Assembly: GCA_046594445.1 (NCBI GenBank)
Contig: JBKJSM010000075.1
Span: forward strand, 44,361-108,360
Source of the DNA: Gaiellasilicea sp046594445
GTDB taxonomy: Bacteria > Actinomycetota > Thermoleophilia > Gaiellales > Gaiellaceae
DNA length: 64,000 nucleotides
Direction of reading: 5' to 3'
The notes under the pieces were generated by a model. The model was not told the origin of the DNA. It did not search any database and worked only from the letters and a program-made list of their open reading frames with translations. A program made the position numbers and the translations under genes. Shown piece by piece: positions 1 through 7,394 of the stretch (the stretch's first letter is position 1; each line of letters begins with the position of its first letter).

Positions 1-525
1 CTTGACGCCGTAGTCGACGACCGCGACGCGGATCTCGCCCCGGTCGGCGTACACGTAGGGCTCCGGGGTGGAGACGAGCTCGACCAGAGCAGAGCCCTCC
101 ATCGGCGGGAGAGCCCGCACTGCGGCCAGCGCCTGCTCCTCGTTTACGCCGCCGGCGACCGCCGCTGCGCGCATCGCGCCGCCGTCGCGCAGGTGCAACA
201 CGAGCGAGCGCGTATCGACGCCGGTGAGGGCGACGACCCCGTGCTCGGTCAGCCAGTCAGTCCATTCAGGCCCCCGCGCCTCGCGCATCAGCACCGCCTT
301 CGCGTGCGCGGACGACGACTCGGCGCGGCCGCCCGAGACGCCGTAGTTGCCGATCATCGGCGCCGTGAAGCAGACGAGCTGCTCGGCGAAGCTCGGATCG
401 GTGACGGTTTCCTGATAGCCGGTCATCGCCGTCGTGAAGACGGCCTCGCCGTAGGCCACACCGTCCGCGCCCACCGAGTCGCCGCGAAAGATCGTGCCGT
501 CCTCGAGCGCCAGGAAGCTGCTCAT
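1..525 (-). CDS. carA: Carbamoyl-phosphate synthase small subunit, 5' part only
   Basis: This is the N-terminal 175 codons of the glutamine-hydrolysing subunit of carbamoyl-phosphate synthase, which supplies ammonia from glutamine for pyrimidine and arginine synthesis. The protein starts MSSFLALEDGTIFRGDS and contains the family blocks GEAVFTTAMTGYQE, PMIGNYGV and LTGVDTR of the N-terminal domain; the start of the glutamine amidotransferase domain (VAVVDYGVK) lies at the window edge. The catalytic Cys is outside. The ATG overlaps the pyrC stop as ATGA, so it is translationally coupled as the fourth gene of the pyrimidine operon. Partial only because the window ends. Confidence 0.93.
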   Translation of the reverse strand, partial: MSSFLALEDGTIFRGDSVGADGVAYGEAVFTTAMTGYQETVTDPSFAEQLVCFTAPMIGNYGVSGGRAESSSAHAKAVLMREARGPEWTDWLTEHGVVALTGVDTRSLVLHLRDGGAMRAAAVAGGVNEEQALAAVRALPPMEGSALVELVSTPEPYVYADRGEIRVAVVDYGVK

Positions 526-1781
526 GCGCCGTGCACCAGCCGGCCGTCGGCCACCGTCTGCACGACCGCTCCGCGCAGGCGCTCGCCGAGCAGCCAGGAG
601 TTGGCCGAGCGGGACCGGAAGCCGGCCTCCTCAACCGTCCACTCGGTTTCGAGGTCGAGCAGTACGAGGTTCGCCCGCGCGCCGACCTCGACGCGAGGCT
701 CGGGCAGGCCGAGGGCGCGCGCCGGTCCGCCGGACAGGCGCTCGAGCAGCAGCTCGAGCGGGATCAGGCCGGGCTCGACCAGATGCGTGTAGAGCGCGGC
801 GAAGGCGGTCTCGAGCCCGGTGACGCCGAAAGGTGCGTCCTCGAACGGCGCCTCCTTCTCCTCGCGGGAGTGCGGCGCGTGGTCGGTTGCGATGCACGCG
901 ATCGTGCCGTCGCGGAGCGCGTCGATCAATGCCTTGCGGTCGACATCGCCGCGCAGCGGCGGGTTCATCTTCACGTTCGGGTCGAGCGAGCGGACGACCT
1001 CGTCGGTGAGGACGAGGTGGTGCGGCGTCACCTCGGCGGTCGCCTCGATCTCTCGCTCGTGGGCGCGGCGCAGCGCCTCCACCGACTCGAGCGCGGAGAG
1101 GTGCATCAGGTGCAGCGGCCTGTTCTCGAAGGCGGCAAGCGAGAGGTCCCGCTCGACCATGGAGCTTTCCGCCACCGAGGGGTACGGCGCGAAGCCGAGC
1201 TCCGAGCAAACGGCTCCCTCATGCATTTGGCCGTCGCGGGACAGGGTCGGCTCCTCGCAATGGAGCGCGAGCGTCCGGCCTGTGATCGCGCCGTACTGCA
1301 GCGCTCGGCGCATCAGTCCCGCGGAGGTGACCGGGCGGCCGTCGTCGGTGAAGGCGGCCGCGCCGGCGTCGGCGAGCTCTCCCATTTCGGTCAGCTCGTC
1401 CCCGTCCAGGCGCTTGGAGATGGCAGCCATGAAGCCCGTCGGCACGAGCGCCTCGCGCTTCGCCGCCTCGACGAGCGAGCCGAGCACCGCGGCGGAGTCG
1501 ACCACCGGGTCGGTGTTGGGCATCGCCAGGATCGCACAGTAGCCGCCCGCCGCCGCGGCGGCGGTTCCACTCGCAATCGTCTCCTCGTCCTCGCGTCCGG
1601 GCGAGCGCAGGTGCACGTGAGGATCGACGAACGCGGGCGCCAGCACGCGGCTCGTCGCGGGCGCGGGCTCGATCCGGACGATGACGCCGTCGTCGACCGT
1701 GATCGTGACGCACTCCCCACCTGCGAGGCGTCCGGTGAGACTGAGGCTGTCGGAGCGGCCGTTCTTGCAGAAGAGCGTCAC
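522..1781 (-). CDS. pyrC: Dihydroorotase, class I
   Basis: Zinc enzyme that cyclises carbamoyl-aspartate to dihydroorotate, third step of UMP synthesis. The 419-residue length fits class I enzymes. The metal site DPHVHLR (H55, H57) and the conserved ATDHAPHS near residue 300 are intact, as is MNPPLR near 270. The gene begins with GTG overlapping the pyrB stop (GTGA) and its own stop overlaps the carA start. Position between pyrB and carA is the usual actinobacterial order. Confidence 0.96.
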   Translation of the reverse strand: MTLFCKNGRSDSLSLTGRLAGGECVTITVDDGVIVRIEPAPATSRVLAPAFVDPHVHLRSPGREDEETIASGTAAAAAGGYCAILAMPNTDPVVDSAAVLGSLVEAAKREALVPTGFMAAISKRLDGDELTEMGELADAGAAAFTDDGRPVTSAGLMRRALQYGAITGRTLALHCEEPTLSRDGQMHEGAVCSELGFAPYPSVAESSMVERDLSLAAFENRPLHLMHLSALESVEALRRAHEREIEATAEVTPHHLVLTDEVVRSLDPNVKMNPPLRGDVDRKALIDALRDGTIACIATDHAPHSREEKEAPFEDAPFGVTGLETAFAALYTHLVEPGLIPLELLLERLSGGPARALGLPEPRVEVGARANLVLLDLETEWTVEEAGFRSRSANSWLLGERLRGAVVQTVADGRLVHGA

Positions 1782-2692
1782 GCCGCCACCGCCGACACTG
1801 CCGCGGGAACCTCGACCGCGAGCAGGTCGTGCAAGACGGCCATCCTGACGGCGAGGCCCGAGCGGACTTGCTCGAGGACGAGTGAGTCCGGGGAGTCCGC
1901 GACGCGGCCGTCCATCTCGACGCCCCGATTGATCGGCCCGGGATGCATCACCTTCTGCCCCGGCCGCAGACGCTCGGGCGTGATCCCCCAGCGGGCGGCG
2001 TACTCGCGCAGGCTCGGCACGTAGGCGGACTCCATCCGCTCGCGCTGCATCCGCAGGACGTAGACGACGTCTGCGGACTCGATCGCGGCGATGTCGGTCG
2101 AGGTCTCGCAGCCGAGCGCCTCGATTCCGCGCGGGAGCAGCGTCGGCGGGGCGACGAGCGTCGTGTGGCCGCCGACGAGCGCGAGCGCCTGCACGAGCGA
2201 GCGGGCGACGCGACTGTGAAGGATGTCGCCGACGATCGCCACGTGGAGCCCCTCGAGATCGCCGAGGGCCTGACGCATCGTGAACAGGTCGAGCAGCGCC
2301 TGCGTCGGATGCTGGTGCTTGCCGTCCCCGGCGTTGACGACCGCGGCGCCGCAGTGGCGGGCGACGATCTGCGGCGCACCGATCCGCGCGTGCCGGACGA
2401 CGATCGCGTCGGGCTCATACGACGAGAGCGTCAGCACCGTGTCCTTGAGCGACTCGCCCTTGTCGAGCGAGGAGCCTGCGGCCTTGAGCGAGATCACGTC
2501 GGCGGAGAGCCGCCTCGCGGCCAGCTCGAAGCTCGACGACGTCCTGGTCGAGGACTCGAAGAACAGATTCACGACGAGCTTGCCCCTGAGCGTCGGCAGC
2601 TTCTCCTCCACGCCGGCGAGAGCGCCTGCCGTCTCGAGGATCCGCTCCACGTCGTCGCGGTCGAGGTCGGCGATCGAGAGCAGGTGTTTCAT
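1778..2692 (-). CDS. pyrB: Aspartate carbamoyltransferase catalytic subunit
   Basis: Transfers the carbamoyl group from carbamoyl phosphate to aspartate, the committed pyrimidine step. The 304-residue protein carries the carbamoyl-phosphate loop FFESSTRTSSSFE (STRTS at residues 48-52), HPTQALLDLFT near 150 and HPGPINRGVE near 250, all typical of ATCase. No regulatory PyrI is adjacent, consistent with control by PyrR instead. ATG overlaps the pyrR stop by four bases. Confidence 0.97.
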   Translation of the reverse strand: MKHLLSIADLDRDDVERILETAGALAGVEEKLPTLRGKLVVNLFFESSTRTSSSFELAARRLSADVISLKAAGSSLDKGESLKDTVLTLSSYEPDAIVVRHARIGAPQIVARHCGAAVVNAGDGKHQHPTQALLDLFTMRQALGDLEGLHVAIVGDILHSRVARSLVQALALVGGHTTLVAPPTLLPRGIEALGCETSTDIAAIESADVVYVLRMQRERMESAYVPSLREYAARWGITPERLRPGQKVMHPGPINRGVEMDGRVADSPDSLVLEQVRSGLAVRMAVLHDLLAVEVPAAVSAVAA

Positions 2693-3282
2693 GCCGCCTC
2701 CTCCTTCTCCTCGGGCGCGCCGAGCAGCAGGATCCGGTCCGTGCCGTCCGTCTCCCGGAGCTCGACCTGGATCCGCTCGCCGCGCGCGGTCGGAAGGTTC
2801 GTGCCGACGTAGTCGGGCCGGATCGGTAGCTCGCGATGACCTCGGTCGACGAGGACGGCGAGCTCGACACCGGCGGGGCGCCCGTGCTCGAAGAGCGTCT
2901 CGATCGCGGCGCGGATCGTGCGTCCGGTGTAGAGGACGTCGTCGACGAGGACGACGGTCATGCCGCGGAGCTCGAAGTCCAGCAGCGTTGCATGCACCAC
3001 CGGCTGCTCCTGACCGGGGACGGCATCGTCGCGGTGAAAGGTGATGTCGACCGCGCCCAGCGCGACTTCCTCCCCGCTTCGCTCCTCGATCAGCGTCACG
3101 AGGCGCTCGGCGATCGGGACGCCGCGTGTGTGGATGCCGACGAGGGCGACCCGGGTGAGGTCGGGGTTGCGCTCGACGATCTCATGGGCGATGCGGGACA
3201 GCGCGCGGCCCAGCGCCTCCGCGTCCAGCAGGGTCTTTCCCGCGTCGCGGTCGGCGACGTGCGTGCTCATTCCACTGTTCAT
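2689..3282 (-). CDS. pyrR: Bifunctional pyr operon regulator / uracil phosphoribosyltransferase
   Basis: PyrR senses UMP/UTP and binds a hairpin in pyr mRNA; it also has uracil phosphoribosyltransferase activity. The PRPP-binding motif VVLVDDVLYTGRT is present, with an RGVPIAERL block upstream of it. First gene of pyrR-pyrB-pyrC-carA. Three in-frame ATGs compete (3288, 3282, 3270). I chose 3282 because AAAGG lies six bases before it; an AGAGAGG in the hairpin loop would instead serve 3288. The binding hairpin sits directly upstream, so the gene is probably autoregulated. Confidence 0.95.
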   Translation of the reverse strand: MNSGMSTHVADRDAGKTLLDAEALGRALSRIAHEIVERNPDLTRVALVGIHTRGVPIAERLVTLIEERSGEEVALGAVDITFHRDDAVPGQEQPVVHATLLDFELRGMTVVLVDDVLYTGRTIRAAIETLFEHGRPAGVELAVLVDRGHRELPIRPDYVGTNLPTARGERIQVELRETDGTDRILLLGAPEEKEEAA

Positions 3283-3293
3283 TCCCATCCTTT

Positions 3294-3311
3294 CCGGCCT
3301 CTCTGGACCGG
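3294..3311 (-). promoter_or_regulatory. PyrR-binding hairpin in the pyr leader
   Basis: Read on the minus strand this is CCGG-TCCAGAGAGG-CCGG, a CCGG/CCGG stem closing a TCCAGAGAGG loop region. It matches the core of the PyrR anti-antiterminator consensus (UCCNGNGAGGYU). It ends only five bases before the first pyrR ATG and its loop contains a Shine-Dalgarno-like AGAGAGG. That arrangement fits translational repression, as reported for mycobacterial pyr mRNA, better than transcription attenuation, because no terminator fits in the 72-bp spacer. Confidence 0.72.
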
Positions 3312-3360
3312 GTTAAAGGGTCGAGCGCACAATAGCGCCCACATCGGACGAAGCGACGAG

Positions 3361-4362
3361 CTAGCCGGCGCCCAACTCGTTGACCCCGGTGAGCACGGCT
3401 GCTTCGGCCCGGGGCAGGCGCGCACCGCGCTTCACGAGCCGAGGCGTGCCGCGCTCCTCGAACGGAACCTCGATCAGGTCGAAGTCGCGTGGAACCACCG
3501 TCTGAGGGAAGATCGTGCGCGCCTCCCGCTCGACGTCGCCGCCGCCGTAGCGGCTCGACAGATGCGTCAGTGCGAGCAGCTTCACTCCGGCGTCGCGCGC
3601 GACGCGGGCCGCTTCGAGCGCGGTCGAGTGCTCCGTCTCGCGAGCCCGCTCGGCCTCGTCCTCGCAGAACGTCGCCTCGTGGACGAGCACGTCGGCGCCG
3701 CGGGCCGCCTCGACGACCTCGTCGGAGGGTGCCGTGTCCCCGGTGAGCACGACCTTCCGGCCCGCCCTAGGCTCACCGAGCACGTGCTCGGGCGCGACGA
3801 CGACGCCGCCGGCGAGCGTCACCTGCTCCCCCGCCTGGAGCGCGCCACGCTCGGGACCGAATGGAACGCCGAGCGCGTCGGCGGACGCCACGTCGAAGCG
3901 GCCGGGGCGCTCGTCCTCGACCAGTGCGTAGCCGAGCGCATCCCGGCCGTGGCGGGCGGCGAACGTTCGCAGCGCGTAGCCGTCGCGCGGGAGCGACGCG
4001 CCGGCCGCCAGCTCGACGACGCCGACCTCGTAGCTCAGCCGTCCGATGATCCGCCGGAGCGAGCCCAGCAGCTCCTCGAGGCCACGGGGGCCGTAGATCG
4101 TCAGCTGCAGCTCCCGGCCGCGGAGTGCGAACGTCTTCAGCATCCCGGGGATGCCGAGGACGTGGTCGGCGTGGAAGTGCGTCAGGAAGAGCTCCGAAAG
4201 GTCGACGAGCCCCACGTCGGAGCGCAGGAGCTGGCGCTGCGTCCCTTCGCCGCAGTCGAACAGCAGCCGCTCGCCCCCGCGCCGGACGAGCGTGGCGGAA
4301 GGCGCACGGCGGGCCGTCGGCATCGAGCCTGCGGTGCCCAGGAAGGCGACGTCGAGATCCAC
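3361..4362 (-). CDS. rnz: Ribonuclease Z
   Basis: Metallo-beta-lactamase-fold endonuclease that trims tRNA 3' ends. The zinc motif HFHADH is at residues 62-67, preceded by LFDCGEGTQRQLL, a typical RNase Z block, and followed by LTGDT near 210 and the late ligand region LTHLSSRY. At 333 residues it is a short-form bacterial enzyme. It starts with GTG. It lies just upstream of pyrR on the same strand; a 72-bp gap with the PyrR hairpin separates them, so read-through into pyr is possible. Confidence 0.95.
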   Translation of the reverse strand: MDLDVAFLGTAGSMPTARRAPSATLVRRGGERLLFDCGEGTQRQLLRSDVGLVDLSELFLTHFHADHVLGIPGMLKTFALRGRELQLTIYGPRGLEELLGSLRRIIGRLSYEVGVVELAAGASLPRDGYALRTFAARHGRDALGYALVEDERPGRFDVASADALGVPFGPERGALQAGEQVTLAGGVVVAPEHVLGEPRAGRKVVLTGDTAPSDEVVEAARGADVLVHEATFCEDEAERARETEHSTALEAARVARDAGVKLLALTHLSSRYGGGDVEREARTIFPQTVVPRDFDLIEVPFEERGTPRLVKRGARLPRAEAAVLTGVNELGAG

Positions 4363-4382
4363 GCCGCCAGTCTAGGCCGGGG

Positions 4383-4619
4383 TTACGGCAGGACGAGGAT
4401 CTGGCCGGGGACGATCGTCGTCCCGTCGAGCCCGTTCCGCTCCCGGATCTCCCAGACGCCCTTGCGAGGATCGGTGTAGCCGCTCGCGGCGATCGACCAG
4501 AGCGTGTCGTACGCCTGGACGACGTACTGCCGCTCCGGCTGCGACGCGTCCGAAGATCGCGCGAATGCAGCCCAGAGAAAGACGAGCAATGCCGCGACGA
4601 TGATGATGCGTCCGAACAT
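4383..4619 (-). CDS. Small membrane-anchored LysM protein, probable SOS cell-division suppressor
   Basis: A 78-residue protein with one N-terminal membrane helix (about residues 4-20, IIIVAALLVFLWAAF) followed by a single LysM domain (YVVQAYDTLWSIA to VPGQILVLP), so the LysM part should face the cell wall. The size and layout match the SOS-induced division inhibitors YneA of Bacillus and the LysM part of mycobacterial Rv2719c. The assignment is strongly helped by two LexA-type boxes at its start. Unlike those homologues it is not beside lexA; rnz follows 20 bp downstream. Function is inferred from architecture plus promoter. Confidence 0.8.
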   Translation of the reverse strand: MFGRIIIVAALLVFLWAAFARSSDASQPERQYVVQAYDTLWSIAASGYTDPRKGVWEIRERNGLDGTTIVPGQILVLP

Positions 4620-4626
4620 GTGTTCG
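4613..4626 (-). promoter_or_regulatory. LexA box overlapping the LysM gene start
   Basis: CGAACATGTGTTCG is a perfect 14-bp palindrome matching the Gram-positive and actinobacterial LexA consensus CGAAC-N4-GTTCG. It covers the ATG of the LysM gene, so bound repressor would block initiation or early elongation. Confidence 0.7.
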
Positions 4627-4637
4627 CCATGATGCCA

Positions 4638-4651
4638 CGAACACGCGTTCG
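4638..4651 (-). promoter_or_regulatory. Second LexA box upstream of the LysM gene
   Basis: CGAACACGCGTTCG is a second perfect match to CGAAC-N4-GTTCG. It is inside a longer palindrome (CACGAACACGCGTTCGTG), with its centre 25 bp upstream of the first box's centre. Two tandem sites point to tight SOS control. Confidence 0.72.
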
Positions 4652-4676
4652 TGTCAAGTGGAGGCGCGAATCAGAG

Positions 4677-4708
4677 GCTCTCGGGGCCGGTCTGCCGGCC
4701 CCGAGAGC
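4677..4708 (-). terminator. Strong hairpin after the secreted glycosidase-like gene
   Basis: A perfect 14-bp stem (GCTCTCGGGGCCGG with its complement) around a 4-base loop lies 13 bp past the stop of the gene at 4721-6256. There is no U-run, which is common in very GC-rich actinobacteria. It also insulates the LexA-controlled gene downstream. Confidence 0.6.
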
Positions 4709-4720
4709 GTCATGCTGCTT

Positions 4721-6256
4721 CTACTTGCCCTTCTTGCCCTTCTTGCCCTTCTTCGCCACGGGCTTCTTCACCGGGGCCGACTTCCCCGCCCCGACCTGGA
4801 AGGCCTTCGAGACGAGCACCGTCGAGCGGCTGCTGTTGGCCCACGCGCTCAGCCTGATCGCGTAGACGTACTTGCCCTCGGCCAGCGGGACCGACGGGAA
4901 CTGGATCCGCGGCGTGAAGTTCGCCTTGATCGTGCCGTCGGTCGACAGCGTCGGCGCCTGGACGGCGGCGAGCTCACGGCTGATCTGGGCCTTGGCGACG
5001 GTCGACCTGAAGACGCCGGCCTTGTAGGTCGCATCCTCGAGGGCGCTCGCGTTGAACGCCCAAGCCTTCTGCGTCTTCATCTTGGGCTTCGACAGGTCAC
5101 CGAACTCGGCCGCTCCGCCGACGACGCCGCTCGGGGGCGACCAGGCGACCTGCTGACCGGTGCATGTCGCGTTCGCCGCGATCGCGGCCGTCACCGCCGC
5201 AGCAGAGGGACGCGGGGTGCCGTCGGCGTAGTGCAGCGCCGCCTGCCAGCCGGCGAGGTTCTCCTCGTCGTGGAAGCCGAAGAAGTTCAGCGCCGCAATC
5301 GCCGGGTCGCAGGCCGCCCGCTTGACCAGCTCCGCGTAGATCTGTGCCTGCGTCTGTTCGGTCGTGACGTTGATGTTCTCGCCGCCCGTGTACCGGGCCT
5401 TCTTGTCGTCCGGGATCGCGACCTGCCAGCCGGTCTCGTCCAGGAAGAGCTTCGGCGAAGTGGGCTGCGCGGTGCCGCGGAACGCGTCGAAGAGGGCGAG
5501 CTTCAGCCGGTCGAGGTTGGGGAAGCCCATGTTCGGCCAGACGTAGCCCTTGTCGAGCGCGTCGGTGTGCTCGTTCGGGTAGGGGTGGAAGCTGAAGCCG
5601 TCCATCAGCGGCTTCGTCCGCCCGCTGCCGCGGTACCAATCGCCGAGCGCCTTCAGGAACTTGACCGGCGAGGTGGAGATGTTGCTCGGCGCGTCCGGGC
5701 GGTCGTTGCCGCGCGGTGAGAGCCCGACGCCGAGCACCTCGATGCTTGCGTCGACCGACTTGACCCCGTCGTAGCCGGCGGCCAGGAACGGGCCGAACGC
5801 AGCGGCCGACGCCTGCTTGCCGGCGGCGTCGAACTGCGGCCGCCAGAACGCGGGCTGGTTCGCCTCGTTGCCGACGATGTAGCTCCGTACCTGCGGGTAC
5901 GTCCGCGCGAGCTGCGCGAGATAGGCGCCGAACGCGTCGGGCGAGACGCCGCCGGCCTCGATCTCCTTCGGCGGATAGGGGTAGACGGCGAGGATCACCT
6001 TGACCCCGTTCGCGAACGCGCGGGGAACCGCGACGTCGAGGAACGCCTTGTCCTGGATCGTCGTCGGCTGGCTCGGCGTCCACCGGACGGTCATCACGTT
6101 GTTCTTCAGGCCGACGCGGGCCATCTTGGCGAAGAACGCGGCGTCACCCGTGTACTTGCCGGTGTCGTCGTTGGAGCCGAACTCGACCGCCGAGGCGGTG
6201 GAAGCCAGCACGAGGGCGCACAGCAGTGCAAGCGCCGCAGAAAATCGTTTCAACAT
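4721..6256 (-). CDS. Secreted TIM-barrel glycoside hydrolase-like protein with lysine-rich tail
   Basis: A 511-residue exported protein with a signal peptide (about residues 1-23, ending ASTASA). The body resembles clan GH-A glycosidases: VGNEANQPAFW near residue 148 supplies the usual NE acid/base and FLDETGWQ near 272 the nucleophile Glu. A beta-type C-terminal part follows, ending in a basic tail of KGK repeats that could bind acidic wall polymers. Start ATG is preceded by AGGGGGGA. It has a full paralogue in this window at 39569-40990. Substrate is unknown. Confidence 0.7.
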   Translation of the reverse strand: MLKRFSAALALLCALVLASTASAVEFGSNDDTGKYTGDAAFFAKMARVGLKNNVMTVRWTPSQPTTIQDKAFLDVAVPRAFANGVKVILAVYPYPPKEIEAGGVSPDAFGAYLAQLARTYPQVRSYIVGNEANQPAFWRPQFDAAGKQASAAAFGPFLAAGYDGVKSVDASIEVLGVGLSPRGNDRPDAPSNISTSPVKFLKALGDWYRGSGRTKPLMDGFSFHPYPNEHTDALDKGYVWPNMGFPNLDRLKLALFDAFRGTAQPTSPKLFLDETGWQVAIPDDKKARYTGGENINVTTEQTQAQIYAELVKRAACDPAIAALNFFGFHDEENLAGWQAALHYADGTPRPSAAAVTAAIAANATCTGQQVAWSPPSGVVGGAAEFGDLSKPKMKTQKAWAFNASALEDATYKAGVFRSTVAKAQISRELAAVQAPTLSTDGTIKANFTPRIQFPSVPLAEGKYVYAIRLSAWANSSRSTVLVSKAFQVGAGKSAPVKKPVAKKGKKGKKGK

Positions 6257-6274
6257 TCCCCCCTAAGGACTCAG

Positions 6275-6303
6275 ATTTATCGGTCACAACGATGATCGGT
6301 CAA
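6275..6303 (-). promoter_or_regulatory. Promoter-like site for the glycosidase-like gene
   Basis: On the minus strand TTGACC (6303-6298) and GATAAA (6281-6276) are 16 bp apart, ending 19 bp before the ATG at 6256. An 8-bp direct repeat TGACCGAT occurs twice in it, once at the -35 and once just before the -10, which could be an activator or repressor site. Confidence 0.45.
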
Positions 6304-7394
6304 GCTGAGGACGACCGGAAGGGGCCGTCCGGCCCATCTTCGGCATCCGAGGGGCCTAGTCCTTGGTCGTCCAGGAGGGCAAGGATCGCGTCCAGGACGT
6401 GGTCCGAGCCGAAGCGGACGACGTCGTCCGCGACAAGGCCGGTCTCGGCCTCGGCGGCCGCAAGCGCAGCCTGCGCACCGGCCTCGTCCAGCGTCCGGGT
6501 GTTCAGCACGATCGCCGCCACGCGTGCCTTGCGTGCGGGGAGGGAGATCCGCTCGTGCAGGTCGACGAGCTCTGTGAGCGGCAGCAGCGGATGCCCCGGG
6601 TAGCCCTCTACCTCGGTCGTGCCCGCCTCATGGCAGAGCACGAATGCGTGCGGAGCGGAGCCGTGGATCAGCCCGAGCGTGACGCCCGAGTACGCGGGAT
6701 GCGTGACCGCACCCTGGCCCTCGACGAGCAGCAACGCACCGTCGCGCTTGTGCCCCTCGACGACGAGCTGCTCGGCGGCGCCGGCGATGAAGTCGGAGAC
6801 GACCGCGTCGACGGCGATCCCCCACCCCGCGATCGCGATCCCGGTCTGGCCGGTCGGGACGAAGCGCGAGGAAATCCCCCGAGCCCGCGCGGCGCGATCG
6901 AGCTCGAGCGCGACCGTCATCTTCCCGATCGCGCAGTCGGAGCCCACGGTGAGGACTGTCTTCGCCGGATGCAGGAGGTTCGCGCCCGTCGGGACGTTGA
7001 GCCCCGCGGGCGGGCGTCGCAGGTCACGCAGCTCGACACCGTGCCGCGCCGCGAGCGCGGACAGCTCCTCGTCGTCGCCGAGGAAGACGTGCAGCCCGTT
7101 CTCGAGGTGAAGGCCGTGCGAGACCGCGCTGCGCAGAAGCTCTTGCCAGGCCGGCGGAAACCGTCCGCCCGCCGTGACGACGCCGACCAACGCGGTCGTG
7201 GGCTCGTACCGGAGCGCCTCCTCGACCGAGGCGACGATCGGAACGCCCGCCTCCGTCTCGCCCGCGTGCACCGAGTCGAGGATCGCGACGACGGGCCGCT
7301 CGCCGTAGGCGAGCACGCCCCGGCCGGTCTTCGCGTAGTGGGGATCACGCCAGAAGCCCTCGGCGAGAATGAGGATCCGCTCAGGCTGCTGCAA
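6300..7394 (-). CDS. dgcN: DUF1611 P-loop protein, DgcN-like D-glutamate N-acetyltransferase
   Basis: A 364-residue member of the DUF1611 family. It has an N-terminal Rossmann-like part and a P-loop-like GSDCAIGKMT near residue 155, then LLVEGQGAVTHPAYSG near 225. In characterised bacteria DgcN acetylates D-glutamate and its partner DgcA (enolase superfamily) converts N-acetyl-D-glutamate to the L-form. Here the partner is the gene immediately upstream, overlapping by 14 bp, which strongly supports the pairing. The start appears to be TTG; no ATG or GTG lies near. The biochemical role is by family and context only. Confidence 0.75.
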   Translation of the reverse strand: MQQPERILILAEGFWRDPHYAKTGRGVLAYGERPVVAILDSVHAGETEAGVPIVASVEEALRYEPTTALVGVVTAGGRFPPAWQELLRSAVSHGLHLENGLHVFLGDDEELSALAARHGVELRDLRRPPAGLNVPTGANLLHPAKTVLTVGSDCAIGKMTVALELDRAARARGISSRFVPTGQTGIAIAGWGIAVDAVVSDFIAGAAEQLVVEGHKRDGALLLVEGQGAVTHPAYSGVTLGLIHGSAPHAFVLCHEAGTTEVEGYPGHPLLPLTELVDLHERISLPARKARVAAIVLNTRTLDEAGAQAALAAAEAETGLVADDVVRFGSDHVLDAILALLDDQGLGPSDAEDGPDGPFRSSSA

